From: Mytilinidion resinicola
Taxonomy: Eukaryota; Ascomycota; Dothideomycetes; Mytilinidiales; Mytilinidiaceae
Assembly (NCBI RefSeq): GCF_010093595.1
Contig: NW_022985473.1
Coordinates: forward strand, 124,001-188,000
Reading direction: 5' to 3'
Length of the DNA: 64,000 nt
This document shows positions 11,341 to 21,959 of the stretch, in pieces (the first letter of the stretch is position 1; every line of letters begins with the position of its first letter). A model generated the notes under the pieces. That model had not been told where the DNA came from. It ran no database searches and saw only the letters and a list, made by a program, of their open reading frames with translations. Both the position numbers and the translations under genes were made by a program.

Positions 11341-12309
11341 CGCTCGCTCTCACCACCGCGTCTGAGTGACAGGTTCTTCGCCTCCGTACAACCGTCGCAA
11401 GACTACGGGTCCCACCCGAGGCCTTTCGTCGAGAGGATCCGAGTCGGTAATCGAGAAAATGGAAGGTCAGACGGAATCTCCCGGCGTGATGTTGACAACA
11501 AGGACGAAGCTTGAGGGGAAACAACTATCTTAGACCTCAAGGATGTGGTTTCAGCAATCCTGGAAATCGTTCATTTCCACATGTTCAAGAAGGCCAGCTC
11601 CGATTACTGCGGACTGCCCCACTGCTAGGGCTGTCTAGTTATGGTCGACGGTACGGCAAGAATATCGTTGGTCTCAGCGCCGGTCTTGACCGCATCTCTA
11701 TGAAGACTGTTTGGAACAATGGCCAGCCCGAGGAAGCCCCGCTAGGCCACCTCGCTGAGTTTTGGCAATCCCTTTGACTCACATTCTAGGCGCCATTCTT
11801 TCGCCAATATAATGAGCCACCGGGGCTCAAAGACCGTCAACAACCTTGGAACGCTGACAAAGAAGAGGCGGGCTTGATGTCTCCTGGTTCTTGCTTCAGA
11901 CACCAGAGTTAATCTTTTCAATCAAGTTTAGTGCCGTCCAAAGGGGCGCAAGTGGGTGCAAAACGATGCCGATTCGAGGCGAAACAGAGAATATTCACAA
12001 GTAAAGAAGACCTGAGAGCATGAGAGATGTTTATGACCGGTACTAGGTCTCGAGGCCGAAGGTCAAGACTTCATCCGGCAGGCATGGCACGTTGAAGGTG
12101 AAGGAAGTGCTGATCTTGTTTCCGTCGGCGATAGGATACAGGTTACTTTTGCGTTATCATATCGCTGAATCCGCAGATTCTCATTGTCGTGCCTTCCGTT
12201 TCACCATTATCGCGGAGAGATGCTGAAATGAATGAGCCGGTGGCGGGTGAAAATGTAAGTCTCTAATTCTGTTCCTTTTTTGAATGTCTCTTCAGTATGT
12301 TCGAGTAGT
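11341..12309. other. Spacer, no gene supported
   Basis: An open frame at 11511-11777 (88 codons) has no recognisable similarity. I see no other feature. Confidence 0.35.
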
Positions 12310-12855
12310 CAGTCCTGGGCACCGACTCGTTTCAAGAGTCAACTTCCTCATAGCCGAGTTCTCAACGACGGTGCCAAAAACAAAGCTCCGTCCTGCGTTG
12401 GGGTGGAGGTCGCCGCGTTCAGCGTGCAGGAACTCTCTTAACCCGTGCAGAGTACGTGACGCTTGGGCACTACCCCGACTCCTGGTAGCTTCCGTGGAGA
12501 ATCGGGAAATAAAGCACTTGAAAGTAGAATTGGACGCCCAGGCTCACACATGTTTTGCTACACTTTCGCCTTTCTGAACCTCAGTCTTGGGCACCGACTC
12601 TCGTCTACTAGAGCAGACTTCCTCATAGTCGAGTTCTCAACGACGGTGCCAAAGCAAAGCTCCGTCCTGTGTTGTGGTGGAGGTCGCCGCGTTCAGCGTG
12701 CAGGAACTCTCTTAATCCGCACAGAGTACGTGACGCTTGGGCAATACACCCGACTCCTGGTAGCTTCCGTGGAGAATCGGGAAAGCACTTGGAAAAAAAC
12801 CCTGGACGCCCAGGCTCATACACCTTTTTCCACAATATCGCGCTTTTGAACCTTC
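12310..12855. repeat. Direct tandem duplication, 271-274 bp unit, two copies
   Basis: Unit 1 starts TCAGTC(C/T)TGGGCACCGACTC at 12310, unit 2 at 12581. The two are very similar: positions 12402-12441 and 12676-12715 are identical over 40 bp, and both end in a CTGGACGCCCAGGCTCA-like block followed by TTTTGAACC. Small indels change the offset from 271 to 274 bp. This is the best-conserved, hence probably youngest, duplication in the left half. Confidence 0.9.
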
Positions 12856-13510
12856 TAATGGTGCAGGTTGTTGATTACGACAGAGTTTTGCAAATAGTAC
12901 ATAGACTACGTCTCCAATCTCTACGATGCGTGATCTCAGGATCCACGGGCCAGATCGACACAACACGGTGCTTAAGGTTGAGGGTGAGGCCAGGGTATCC
13001 TATAAATCTGGCACCGGTTCGCACCGTGTTTTCTGTGACGAGTGCAATGACGCTAGCTTACGGCAGCATTCTTTCGGGCAGCAATCTTCCGATGACGACC
13101 CTCAAATTCGATGTGGCCGGCCAATCAAGCAAGATCACCATACAGCATGACATTACTGGAGCCATCGACCGATCTACGCACTGCTCTTATATAGTCGCTC
13201 TCAATCGCTCACGATTAGAAGTCTTCAATCTCTTCGAGAACGCCGGACGTAAGCTCTCCGTCGTCTTCTCGGAAGGTCGTACGGTGCTTGTCAGCGCCCA
13301 AGTATCCTTTTGGACTTAGTTTCGGGTCTTAACTGGCCCTTTTGTGGCCTGCTTTGTGACGGCAAGACATCCGCTTTCATGACTTGGGTGTCCCCACCGT
13401 TGCAGCTCTATCTACTTCAGTCTTGTCTCGGGGCCAGGATTCTCGCCGTGGTGTGGGCTCAGCCCTTGCTTCCTCATATCCTGCTTTCTCCAATTACTTC
13501 AGGCCCCATA

Positions 13511-13765
13511 GCTAACACGCGGATATGCGTCGTCATGGATGGGATGCCCGCTAGAGGAAAGATGCAGTAGAAGGCTAGAGCTGAGAGAGAAGCCTAGTGC
13601 TAGAGTATACTCTGAGGGCACGCGGATTCGCGTTGTCATGGTTGGATTGCCTACGAGAAGAAAGAGCCAGTGTAATTTCGGGGTGCAGGATGGAGAGCAG
13701 GCTGAGGATACGCGGATATGTGTCGTCATAGTCAGGCTACCCTCGAGAACGAAAAAGTGCCAGGA
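13511..13765. repeat. Tandem repeat, about 90-102 bp, three copies
   Basis: The word ACGCGGAT(A/T)(T/C)G(C/T)GT(C/T)GTCAT recurs near 13516, 13619 and 13709. Each is followed by a GGNTGCC..GAGAA-A block and a CAG. The plus-strand translation of each copy is TRICVVMDGMP-like, but the copies are in different frames. Confidence 0.7.
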
Positions 13766-14017
13766 AAATATACAGCGTGCTGCATACCGTCTGGGCGGAA
13801 CGTTCGCGAGGCGGTCTCGAAGTTCTTCAAGTTGGCGCATGAACTTCCAGCTGAGTCCCAGACGATGCCCACCAGTCTTATCCGGGATACTTTGGGAGGC
13901 GTTATCAGCAAGCCTTACGAAAACGGTAGATCACGTAAAGAAATTGAGGTTGGCGTTCTCGTCACCCGGAAATCTCTTGAAATAATGAGGGAGCGAAGCA
14001 GTCGGGTCCATACATGA
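13745..14017 (+). other. Open reading fragment of unknown family
   Basis: The frame ending at TGA 14015-14017 has protein-like composition (VREAVSKFFKLAHELP, MPTSLIRDTLGGVI, RKEIEVGVLVTRKSLEIM). It starts inside the preceding tandem array, has no good upstream exon and no recognised family. It may be the 3' remnant of a gene invaded by the repeat, or chance. Confidence 0.25.
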
Positions 14018-14603
14018 AGGCACGACAGTGATCTCCAATTGCGTAATGGTGTGGCTATGACGTTGGAGCGTGGATCTGAGCGATTTTGGAGTTTCCTTAG
14101 GAGGTAGGTTTCAAGTTCGCGGTCTGTGTTTGACTACAATCTCAAAAACAAGTAAATAGATGCCTTTTCTTTGCTATGGAAATTCACACGCCCTTAGCGT
14201 TCGGTAGTGATGTGATGTTTGGCACGGCTTGTTTTAGTCTTTCCGTAGACAAGTATCGACTATCCAAAGCAAAGAAGTTCCGAATAGTTTACCCGAATAG
14301 ATGGAGCCAAAGCCACATCCTCTGAGATTGACGTCGATGCTCTCCTACCTAAATGAGGAAGAATCCCCTTTCCACAAGCCGGGGAAGGGGTTCTCCCCGT
14401 AAAGCATTCACAGTTGTTTCGCGGCGGACGTGAATGATCCTAAACAGCCGGCCAGGCATTGTGAATAGCCTCGGCACATATTGAGGCTTTTCCACGGCGA
14501 ACTGCCGCCTAGGGTACGAAGCATCCTCGCGGCGTGCAAACATTTATATTCGATCGCATGATGCCTACAATTATGAGGCGAATGACGCGATAGGCCTAAG
14601 CGG

Positions 14604-14692
14604 TGGGTGAGTGCTAATTGAACATGGGGTGAATGTTAATTGAACGTGGAGTGGATGCTAATTGAACGTGGAGTGAATGCTAATAGAACTGC
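14604..14692. repeat. 22 bp tandem repeat, four copies
   Basis: The unit is GTGGAGTGAATGCTAATTGAAC with one to three changes per copy. No reading frame is maintained. Confidence 0.85.
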
Positions 14693-16039
14693 GTCATGAC
14701 ACTTCACCGTAAAGCACGGTCCGGTATCACCGTTAGGGAACTGCCATTGCGCGCAAGGCGCAGGCACACGGCTGAAGCGTGGCACGCCTACAATTGCGCC
14801 GTGGAGAATGCTAGGTACCTCTAAAAGCGAAAGAGGGATGATGAATGCGCCGAGCATCAGGTGTTGATGTTCCGTTGTGAACTGCGGACGGTCATCGCAG
14901 GCCACATGCGCCGGTTATGGAGCAAGTATCTGGAGGCACAGGTAGTCTCCAAAATCGTGGGGGAGGATGCCAGGGACTACAACGAGCATATGGAATCTGG
15001 TCAATGCTCTCTGCATGCCTGATTGATCTGCTCTCTCGAACTAGAGGATGCGGACGCCAACTGCATCCGCGCCCTCTATCACGACACGCACCATAGCATG
15101 TGCCGCAGAGAGCTGACGACTGCCTGATGGAGCATACTAGAGGCCATAGAATTTAGACTGTGAATGCATCTCAGGCGCTCCTGAGAGAAGCAATATTGAA
15201 CTGGCAGACACAAACCGCCCCTCCCAGTCCTCCCTCACCTCCAGCTAGCCGTCTCCGCAGCTCAAGAGGCACCAGCAACCAGAAAATAGAACTCCTGACG
15301 TGCAAGCATCCCTTCCACCCCTTCCACTCCTCCCACGCCCCTCCTCTCACCACCCAACCAATCACTCGCCCCAAACCCGCTTACTAACCCCTAGCGCCTT
15401 GGCAGCCTCAATCTACAAAAACCCGCGCACCCCCCGCCCCTCGCCCTCCTCCATGCAGTGCACTTGCGTGACTTTCTGTGACCTCGTCCGGATCGACATC
15501 GACAATGGCATGGCAATGGCTGGCGAGAGTTGGCTTCACTCGGGGTCTGGGAGCTCATGAATTCCTTTTCGACCTGCCCATTGCGGAGGGTACTGGTGGC
15601 CGGCTGCCACCGCCGGGGCAATCTTTGGATCACACACACACACACACACAACTCGGATGGGGTTCTCTTCTTCGGGAGGAACAGGATCTGAGAAAACCTT
15701 TTTCATTGATGTTCTCGCCTGGTTGCGGGATTTCGAGGAAGAAGTTGAGCAGCAGCTTTTGGTGCAAGGGCTGTTCGAGCTAGGGAGGTTCGTGTTTGTG
15801 ATGGAGTGGTGGGAGGCGGCGTGGTGTTTAGGCGTACAGTAGAGCACTCATGCTGCTGTTGTATGTATACGTGCCGCGTTACATATCATATTTGGATTAG
15901 TCCTTCGTGTTTGTGTCGTCGCATCGTGAGCTCGCGTCGATGTCGACATGCTTTCGGAAGTCTACGACGACGGCAGCAGGATGGGTTGCGCCCACGCCTC
16001 TGCTGAGTGACTCTCGTAGCCTGACCATTCTTGGACCTG
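14693..16039. other. Spacer with (CA)n microsatellite
   Basis: A (CA)9 microsatellite lies at about 15631-15648 and a CT/CCC-rich stretch at 15215-15450. No protein family was recognised on either strand. Confidence 0.4.
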
Positions 16040-16315
16040 GAGAGTACGTCTGCGCTGATCAGAGGAACGCAATGGGGCCGTAGCCGTCCACTATAACTCC
16101 ATGCTGAGGGCGGCGTGAGCCACGACGGCGAGATGGGACGGGCGATATTCACGTCTCTACTAAACGGCACAAGCAGGCTACTCAATACCAATCCTAGCAA
16201 GACGTCTGCGGTCATCAGAACTCCAGCGATGAGGTCGTCATTGCGCCGTCTAGTATGACAGCTGCGTAGGCGGCCGGACACGACGAGGGCAGCATTCAAA
16301 CCTCTACTTTACGAC
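16040..16315. repeat. Degenerate two-unit repeat, about 157 bp
   Basis: GTACGTCTGCGCTGATCAGA near 16043 corresponds to GACGTCTGCGGTCATCAGAA near 16200. The blocks CACGACGGCGAG..ATTCACGTCTCTACT and CACGACGAGGGC..ATTCAAACCTCTACT follow at matching distances (near 16112 and 16277). Confidence 0.5.
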
Positions 16316-17080
16316 GTGCGCAGGTGGTTTCATCCTCGTCCTAAAGCACGTTTGCGACGCTGGGAGAGACAGCAGCTAGGCCTTCGTATGGGCGGTCACG
16401 CAATGGGTTGCTTCGTCTGGCTCCTTGCTGTCCTTTCGTCCGGTGCAAGAGGAGGAGGAAGTCCACTGTTGGAGGCAGGAAATGGGGTCAAATATGGACA
16501 AAAAGGGCCGTTAAAAAACACAAAATGGGGCGACGAAATCTTCGGTTGTCTTCTGGACCCCTTCGAGACCGATTTCGGCGACTTCAGACGCACAAGAGGT
16601 GGTAGGCGTTGCTAATGTTGTTTTTTCCACCACGGAGCGGAGGCACGTCGTTGGGTCCAGCCAAGCACTAAAAGCAGCAAACGCCATGCGCGGAACGCCA
16701 GCAACTTCCCCACCCCGAGGATAGCCGTCCTCTACTGCTCCCGGAAATGCACTCCACAAAGCACAGCGAACGAGCTGCACCGCCTGATTCGCCAATGCAC
16801 GCCCGCGTCGCCTTCGCTATCGTCTGCCCCGAGATAAGCATGACGAGATGGTTTGCCGCATGTGGCCGTGCTCCCTCAGCAGACCACGAGGGCGACAGCA
16901 GCGACCATCGGAACCGTGGTTGACCTGAGGGCCGTTATAAGGCCACCGCTGGGCCTGCTCTGCTGGTAATCACAGTCATACATCCTGCTTCCGCTGCTTC
17001 TTGTGCTACAAACCCGCAGACAGCATCCTCTCTGCATTCAGACCCCGCGTCACCACCACCGCCACAGCGTCCATATCACA
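16316..17080. promoter_or_regulatory. Upstream region of proline dehydrogenase
   Basis: This spacer must contain the promoter of the gene at 17081. I see no certain TATA box or binding site. Open frames here have no recognisable similarity. Confidence 0.3.
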
Positions 17081-18548
17081 ATGCCACCACGGTTGCAGCA
17101 GCTGCGGCAGCTTGAACGCCTTGCAGGGCGTCCTGGAGCCTTCCAGTTTGCACGCCATGTGCATCAGAGCACAAAAAAGCATGCCTCCATGGCCCCTCAA
17201 GCTTCATTCCCACCAGCACGAGCAGCCTCCAAGAAGTCCGGGCTGGCTCGCATGCCCACCTCCAGCGTCCTCAGGTCCTATCTCATCACATCCATGTCCT
17301 CGTCGCCACCGCTGTTAGCAGCGTGTTTTGCAGTCCTACGGCGCATGCTAGACTCCAAGTCTGCGCTGATGAACGTGGAGCGGAACCCAGTGCTGAACTG
17401 GCTGTTGAAGACCACTTTCTACGCCCAATTCTGCGCTGGGTCGACTAGAAAAGAGGTGCAGGCAAGCACAGCGGCAGCAAAGACGGATATGGGGTATGAT
17501 GGTATAATACTGGAATTTGCGTTGGAGGTGCTTGATGGCGAAGGAGGGCCCGAGACCGCAGACAGCGCGACGACGGCGAAGGAGATCGAGACGTGGCGGA
17601 CAGGAATGCTGGAGTCGGTCTGGATGGCGGCTCCAGGGGACTTTATCGGTTTAAAGTAAGATTTCCTTCAACAACGCGTTATTTGCAGCTGCTAATCCGT
17701 GCTTCAGGTGGTCAGGCCTCGGAAAGTACGCCCTCCAGCTCCTCAAAGAACAACGAGACCCCACACCCCTGATTGAACGCGCCATAATCGAAGCCTGTGA
17801 TGCCGCGGCTGCAAAGAAAGTCCTGCTGCTCCCAGGCGCCGAAGAGGAGGTATCCAACGCCGGGATCGAGAAATGGACACGAAGCATGCAGGAGCGCTAC
17901 AACCGTAATGGGCCCGGCAACGCCATCATGTACACCACATACCAGTGCTATCTCAAGTCTGCACAAGCCAAACTCGCGAAAGACCTAGCTGCCGCACAAG
18001 AAGGAGGCTACACCCTCGGCGTGAAGCTCGTCCGCGGCGCGTATCTAAATTCAGAGCCCCGCCATCTCATCTGGGACACAGTAGAGGAGACGCACAAGAA
18101 CTACGACGCCCTCGCCGCGTGTCTACTCAAACGCCAGTATGGTCCCGGACTCCAGCCCCTCGAGGGCGCCAGCAGCGACAAGTTCCCGCCAATCGACCTC
18201 GTCCTCGCAACCCACAATCACGACTCGGTCCGCAAAGCACAAGCAATCCGCAACGAGCAGGCTGCACGAGGCGAGGAGCGCGTGAAGCTGGCATACGCGC
18301 AGTTGCAGGGCATGGCGGACGAGATCAGCTGCGAGCTGGTGCAGGTGGCCGAGCAGGCGGCGGACAAGACCCTCGACGCGCCGCGGGTGTTCAAGTGTAT
18401 GACATGGGGCACGACCGCCGAGTGTCTAAACTTCCTGCTCCGGCGGGCGTCGGAGAATAAGGACGCTGCGGCGCGGACGGTGGATACGCGGAAGGCTATG
18501 GCGAAGGAGCTGTGGAGGAGGACGAGGGGGTTGGTGGGGCTGGCTTAG
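17081..18548 (+). CDS. Proline dehydrogenase, mitochondrial
   Basis: This is the FAD enzyme (Put1/PrnD family) that oxidises L-proline to pyrroline-5-carboxylate at the inner mitochondrial membrane, the first step of proline catabolism. Exons 17081-17655 and 17708-18548 are joined across a 52 bp intron (GTAAGA, branch CTAAT, TTCAG) and give 471 residues, a normal length. The Arg-rich start with few acidic residues fits a mitochondrial targeting peptide. Family signatures are present: MQERYNRNG, KLVRGAYL followed by WDT.EETH.NYD, ATHNHDS, and the C-terminal FLLRRASEN..A with substrate-site Arg pair. The start was chosen because the upstream in-frame codons lack an ATG and this ATG has a good context (TCACAATG). 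No other prn-cluster gene adjoins it. It stands alone in a repeat-rich stretch, yet its frame is intact. Confidence 0.95.
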
Positions 18549-20829
18549 ATGGCATTTTCAAAGGATCAAGCGTCGTTGCTGCTTGTGGGTGGGCTAGATG
18601 CATAGAGTTGTGCTGTGTAGCGTTTTGATAGATGCATTTTTACGGATAATGAAGCCCAGAGGTTCTGATGCCAATACGAAGATGTCGCGCCGCTGTCGTG
18701 GAATTCTCCGGGTGTTGCAATTGGTGCATGGGGGACTGGGGAAATGGGTCGCTAGCTGATCGATGCTTGTGTACCCCGTATCGCGAACGTCAGACCTCCC
18801 TCTCCATTGACTTCATTGATATTGCATCTCGAAGTCCTGGGTGATGAATCACGAAGCCATCTCGAGTCCTTTGCTGAATATGGGACGTTCTAGCCAGCAA
18901 GGCAAGACAGCCTTCCCTTCACATGCCAAACTGTTCCCCGACAGCATTTCCTGGGTTCGGCCTCTAGTATATCATACTAGTCAAGGAACTGTAGGTATTC
19001 AGCCCCTGGGCGCCTTGTGGGAGGTCAGCTATTGAATAATGAGGTTTCTATGAGCCTCCACTCTCAAGCTCGGGTGGAAATCGTTGTTGAGACCCATGTT
19101 CTGCGCCGATTTCGTAAAACGTATTTCCTCCCCTCAGCAGTTCCCCATTTTCTTACACAGTTAGGTTGGGTGAAGCCATCACCGCGAGTATTGTGAAGAC
19201 TGCCATTCCCACGCCCTGTATGGCTGGTGGGCTTCCTGGCGGTGTTGGTGAGTTACGCCGAGGGTACCCAGAAAAACAATTCAGCTCCACAAAGGAGTGA
19301 ATATTCTTGAAAGATTGCTTCCCAAGCAAATCCTCTGTCTGGTTTCGTAGTTGAGATGAGTTGCCCAGTCTCGCTTGCCCGCCCGTTGAGTGGAAGGGGC
19401 GGTTTTGCGTCGCTGCCTCTCCCCAAGTCCACCTCCCCTCAAACATCTCCATCACGCCGTCATTAGGATTGCTTCTTCTACAGCCCCTTCGACTTGAGAA
19501 GGCCTCCGCGTGATATTCCGAAGAAGATTCACGATGTTCCGGTCCCTGTTGCCCCTTTCTCGCGGCTGCCGCTCGAGGCTGATGTCGACACCTCCGCCAT
19601 GCCCTCATCTCCTCTCCCCCTCTCCACCTCCACCTCCACCATCATCGAATTCCATCTCGATCCGAACATCTTGACCTCTAGAAGACTTTCCACCAAATAT
19701 AGCGGACAGTTTGGTTGCTGCAAGGCCTGGACGTGGCGTCAACACAAAGGGGGCCAGCCTCGACACACTCGACGCGACTGCTCATCTCCTCCACCTGTAC
19801 ACCGCGTCTCACCGAGCCTCCTCCAGTATAAGTAGCATCATCTCTGGTCTTGAAAAGCCAGATCCGATTCCCCGGGGGCGATTTTAGATGCCAAGCGACC
19901 TCGGACTTCCCCAAACACCATCGATTGTTGGCTCTAGGCCTTCCCCGACAGTCCTCGAAACCTCACAATCGGCACTTCTTGTGGCATTCAGCTCACACGG
20001 AGCCATCAAGATCCATAGCAGTTCGAATTGGCATGCCGTGCAGTTGTTGCCACTTCGGCACGGACCGTTTCCACGTTTGCAGCAGAGCACACAGACGCAC
20101 AACGCTCCTCGACAACCGCCTCTACCTCGCTCCCGTCCTCGTCGAACAAACACAAACGGAGCTCTTAGTGTTTTCGGCAAGTCAAACTCGCCCTGCCCTT
20201 GGGCTTCTCTTGCTATAGGACTTAATTGCCGCAGTTTCGATATTATCGAAGCCGGACACCTGCAGCCGCAAGACGCTCCCTCGGCGACACACAGCTCCAG
20301 GTCTCACGTCTTCGATCCGACCCTTTTCCCATCCAATAACTCTGATTCGCAATAGTCGTCAAGCTGTCGACCCTCTCATCTTATTCACCACCCTAGAGCG
20401 GAGGCGTCGACGGTGATGCATCACGGCGCAAGGGGCCATCGACCACCCGCTATCTTGCACGCTGTCGTGACCCGGACCACAACGCGTCCCCCGAGACAAA
20501 AATCGTCTCTTCTGGCAAGGCAATCGGATGCATACTCCACAGATCATATCGTTCTCCTAGACAGACCGGCTGGCCGCATTCCGGTTAGGGAGCTTCAGCA
20601 AGACCTCCTCGTGAAGGGAAACACACCAGCTAGCAAAAGTCGGCGGCCTTCTTGCTACAGTATGAGTCCGGTGGACATTGAACCCCGTCCAGTATCCAGT
20701 AAGTGAACTCCCCGGGAATCCATGGAATGACAACACACTCTTCTACCAAAACTTTGGTTGACTTGTTGTGGCCTTCAAGCCCTGATGCGCATCTCCGGTA
20801 CGAACAACTCCGCGAAAACTTTTCAAACT
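18549..20829. other. Spacer, no gene supported
   Basis: This contains the 3' flank of proline dehydrogenase and C/T-rich stretches (for example 19600-19660, CTCCACC words). No frame shows a recognisable family. Confidence 0.35.
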
Positions 20830-21420
20830 TTTGATCGAGGGTACTTTCCACCCAACCACCCGCTTCCCCTCGATCCAAACCGAAACAATCGGCAGTAACC
20901 ACGACAGAAGCTCCTGGTTTCTGACAGACAACAAAATATCCTGGCCACAACTTCATACCGATATGCCGGCCAGGCAGGATTATGTCCCGCCCGATCACTT
21001 CTACTCGATAATCCAGGGCCTCCGTCTCTCCACGTCGAACAATGCTACGTCGAAGCAACTTCTTAAAATATTGATCCAGGGTACTGTCCTCCCAACCACC
21101 CACTTCCCCTCAATCCAAGCTGAAACGATCAGCTGATGATAACGATGGATACTACTGGTATACGAGGCACGGGCAATTCCAAGGCCACGACTACACTGCG
21201 GTACGAGACCAGGCAGAATACTATTCCGTCCGGCCCGCGTCCATTCGGGAACAATAGTTACCTCCAATACGTCGACGATTCAGGATATCACCCCGCCCGA
21301 CCACCTCCACTCGAGGATCCTGGAAACACACAATTGTTCTTCGACATGCTGGCCAGGCAGGATGTAATGCCGCCCGACCGTGTCCACTCCATGACCTGGG
21401 AAGCGAATGATCAATCCACT
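20830..21420. repeat. Interspersed tandem repeat, 240 bp offset
   Basis: The block TTGATC.AGGGTACT followed by CCCAACCACCC.CTTCCCCTC.ATCCAA occurs at 20831 and 21071, offset exactly 240 bp. A second block (GGCCAGGCAGGAT.ATG.CGCCCGA) occurs near 20964, 21205 (diverged) and 21350. The array is a mosaic of two block types. Confidence 0.7.
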
Positions 21421-21544
21421 TCAGCCTTCATAGTACCTTGGCGATGGATACTACTCCGTTGGACACGAGGATGTCCCGCCTTAACTTGGCAGGACCTCAA
21501 TTGAAATTTTTCTCAGACTCCGGCAAACAAGATTTCCCCCAAGA

Positions 21545-21900
21545 AACGCCCGCTCAAATCCAGTCCATATCCCTAGGCCCCTCATAACGCGTCACGCGTT
21601 TACTTCAGTGCCCACAGCTGGGACACTCTGAGTAGGTATGCCCACAGGTAAACTCACTACATCACACAATCCATGAACTCCGAGAACAAGACTCGCCCAA
21701 AGACTGCCTTCTCATCGACCAGTCCCTGGATGGGACACCCTCTGGAAAGGTATGTCAAGGGGCAAATCAGATACTTCTATCCCTCCTTGGTCTCCGGTAA
21801 CAGTGTTCGCCCCAAGGCACGCCCGCTCAAAGTCCAGCCCCTAGTTGGGGCACCCTCGGAGAAGGCATACCAAGGGGCAAATCGTATACTCCAAGACTAG
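21545..21900. repeat. Degenerate tandem repeat, about 120-150 bp, three copies
   Basis: Copies share GCCCGCTCAAA-TCCAGTCC, then GGGACACCCTC..GAA-GGTAT and CAAGGGGCAAATC. They start near 21548, 21700 and 21816. This array leads straight into the TTCCCAAGCCC array. Confidence 0.6.
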
Positions 21901-21959
21901 GATTTTCCGACGCAAGGAAAACGAACCGGGCGGAAGACGACATCTCAAGACGACACAAC

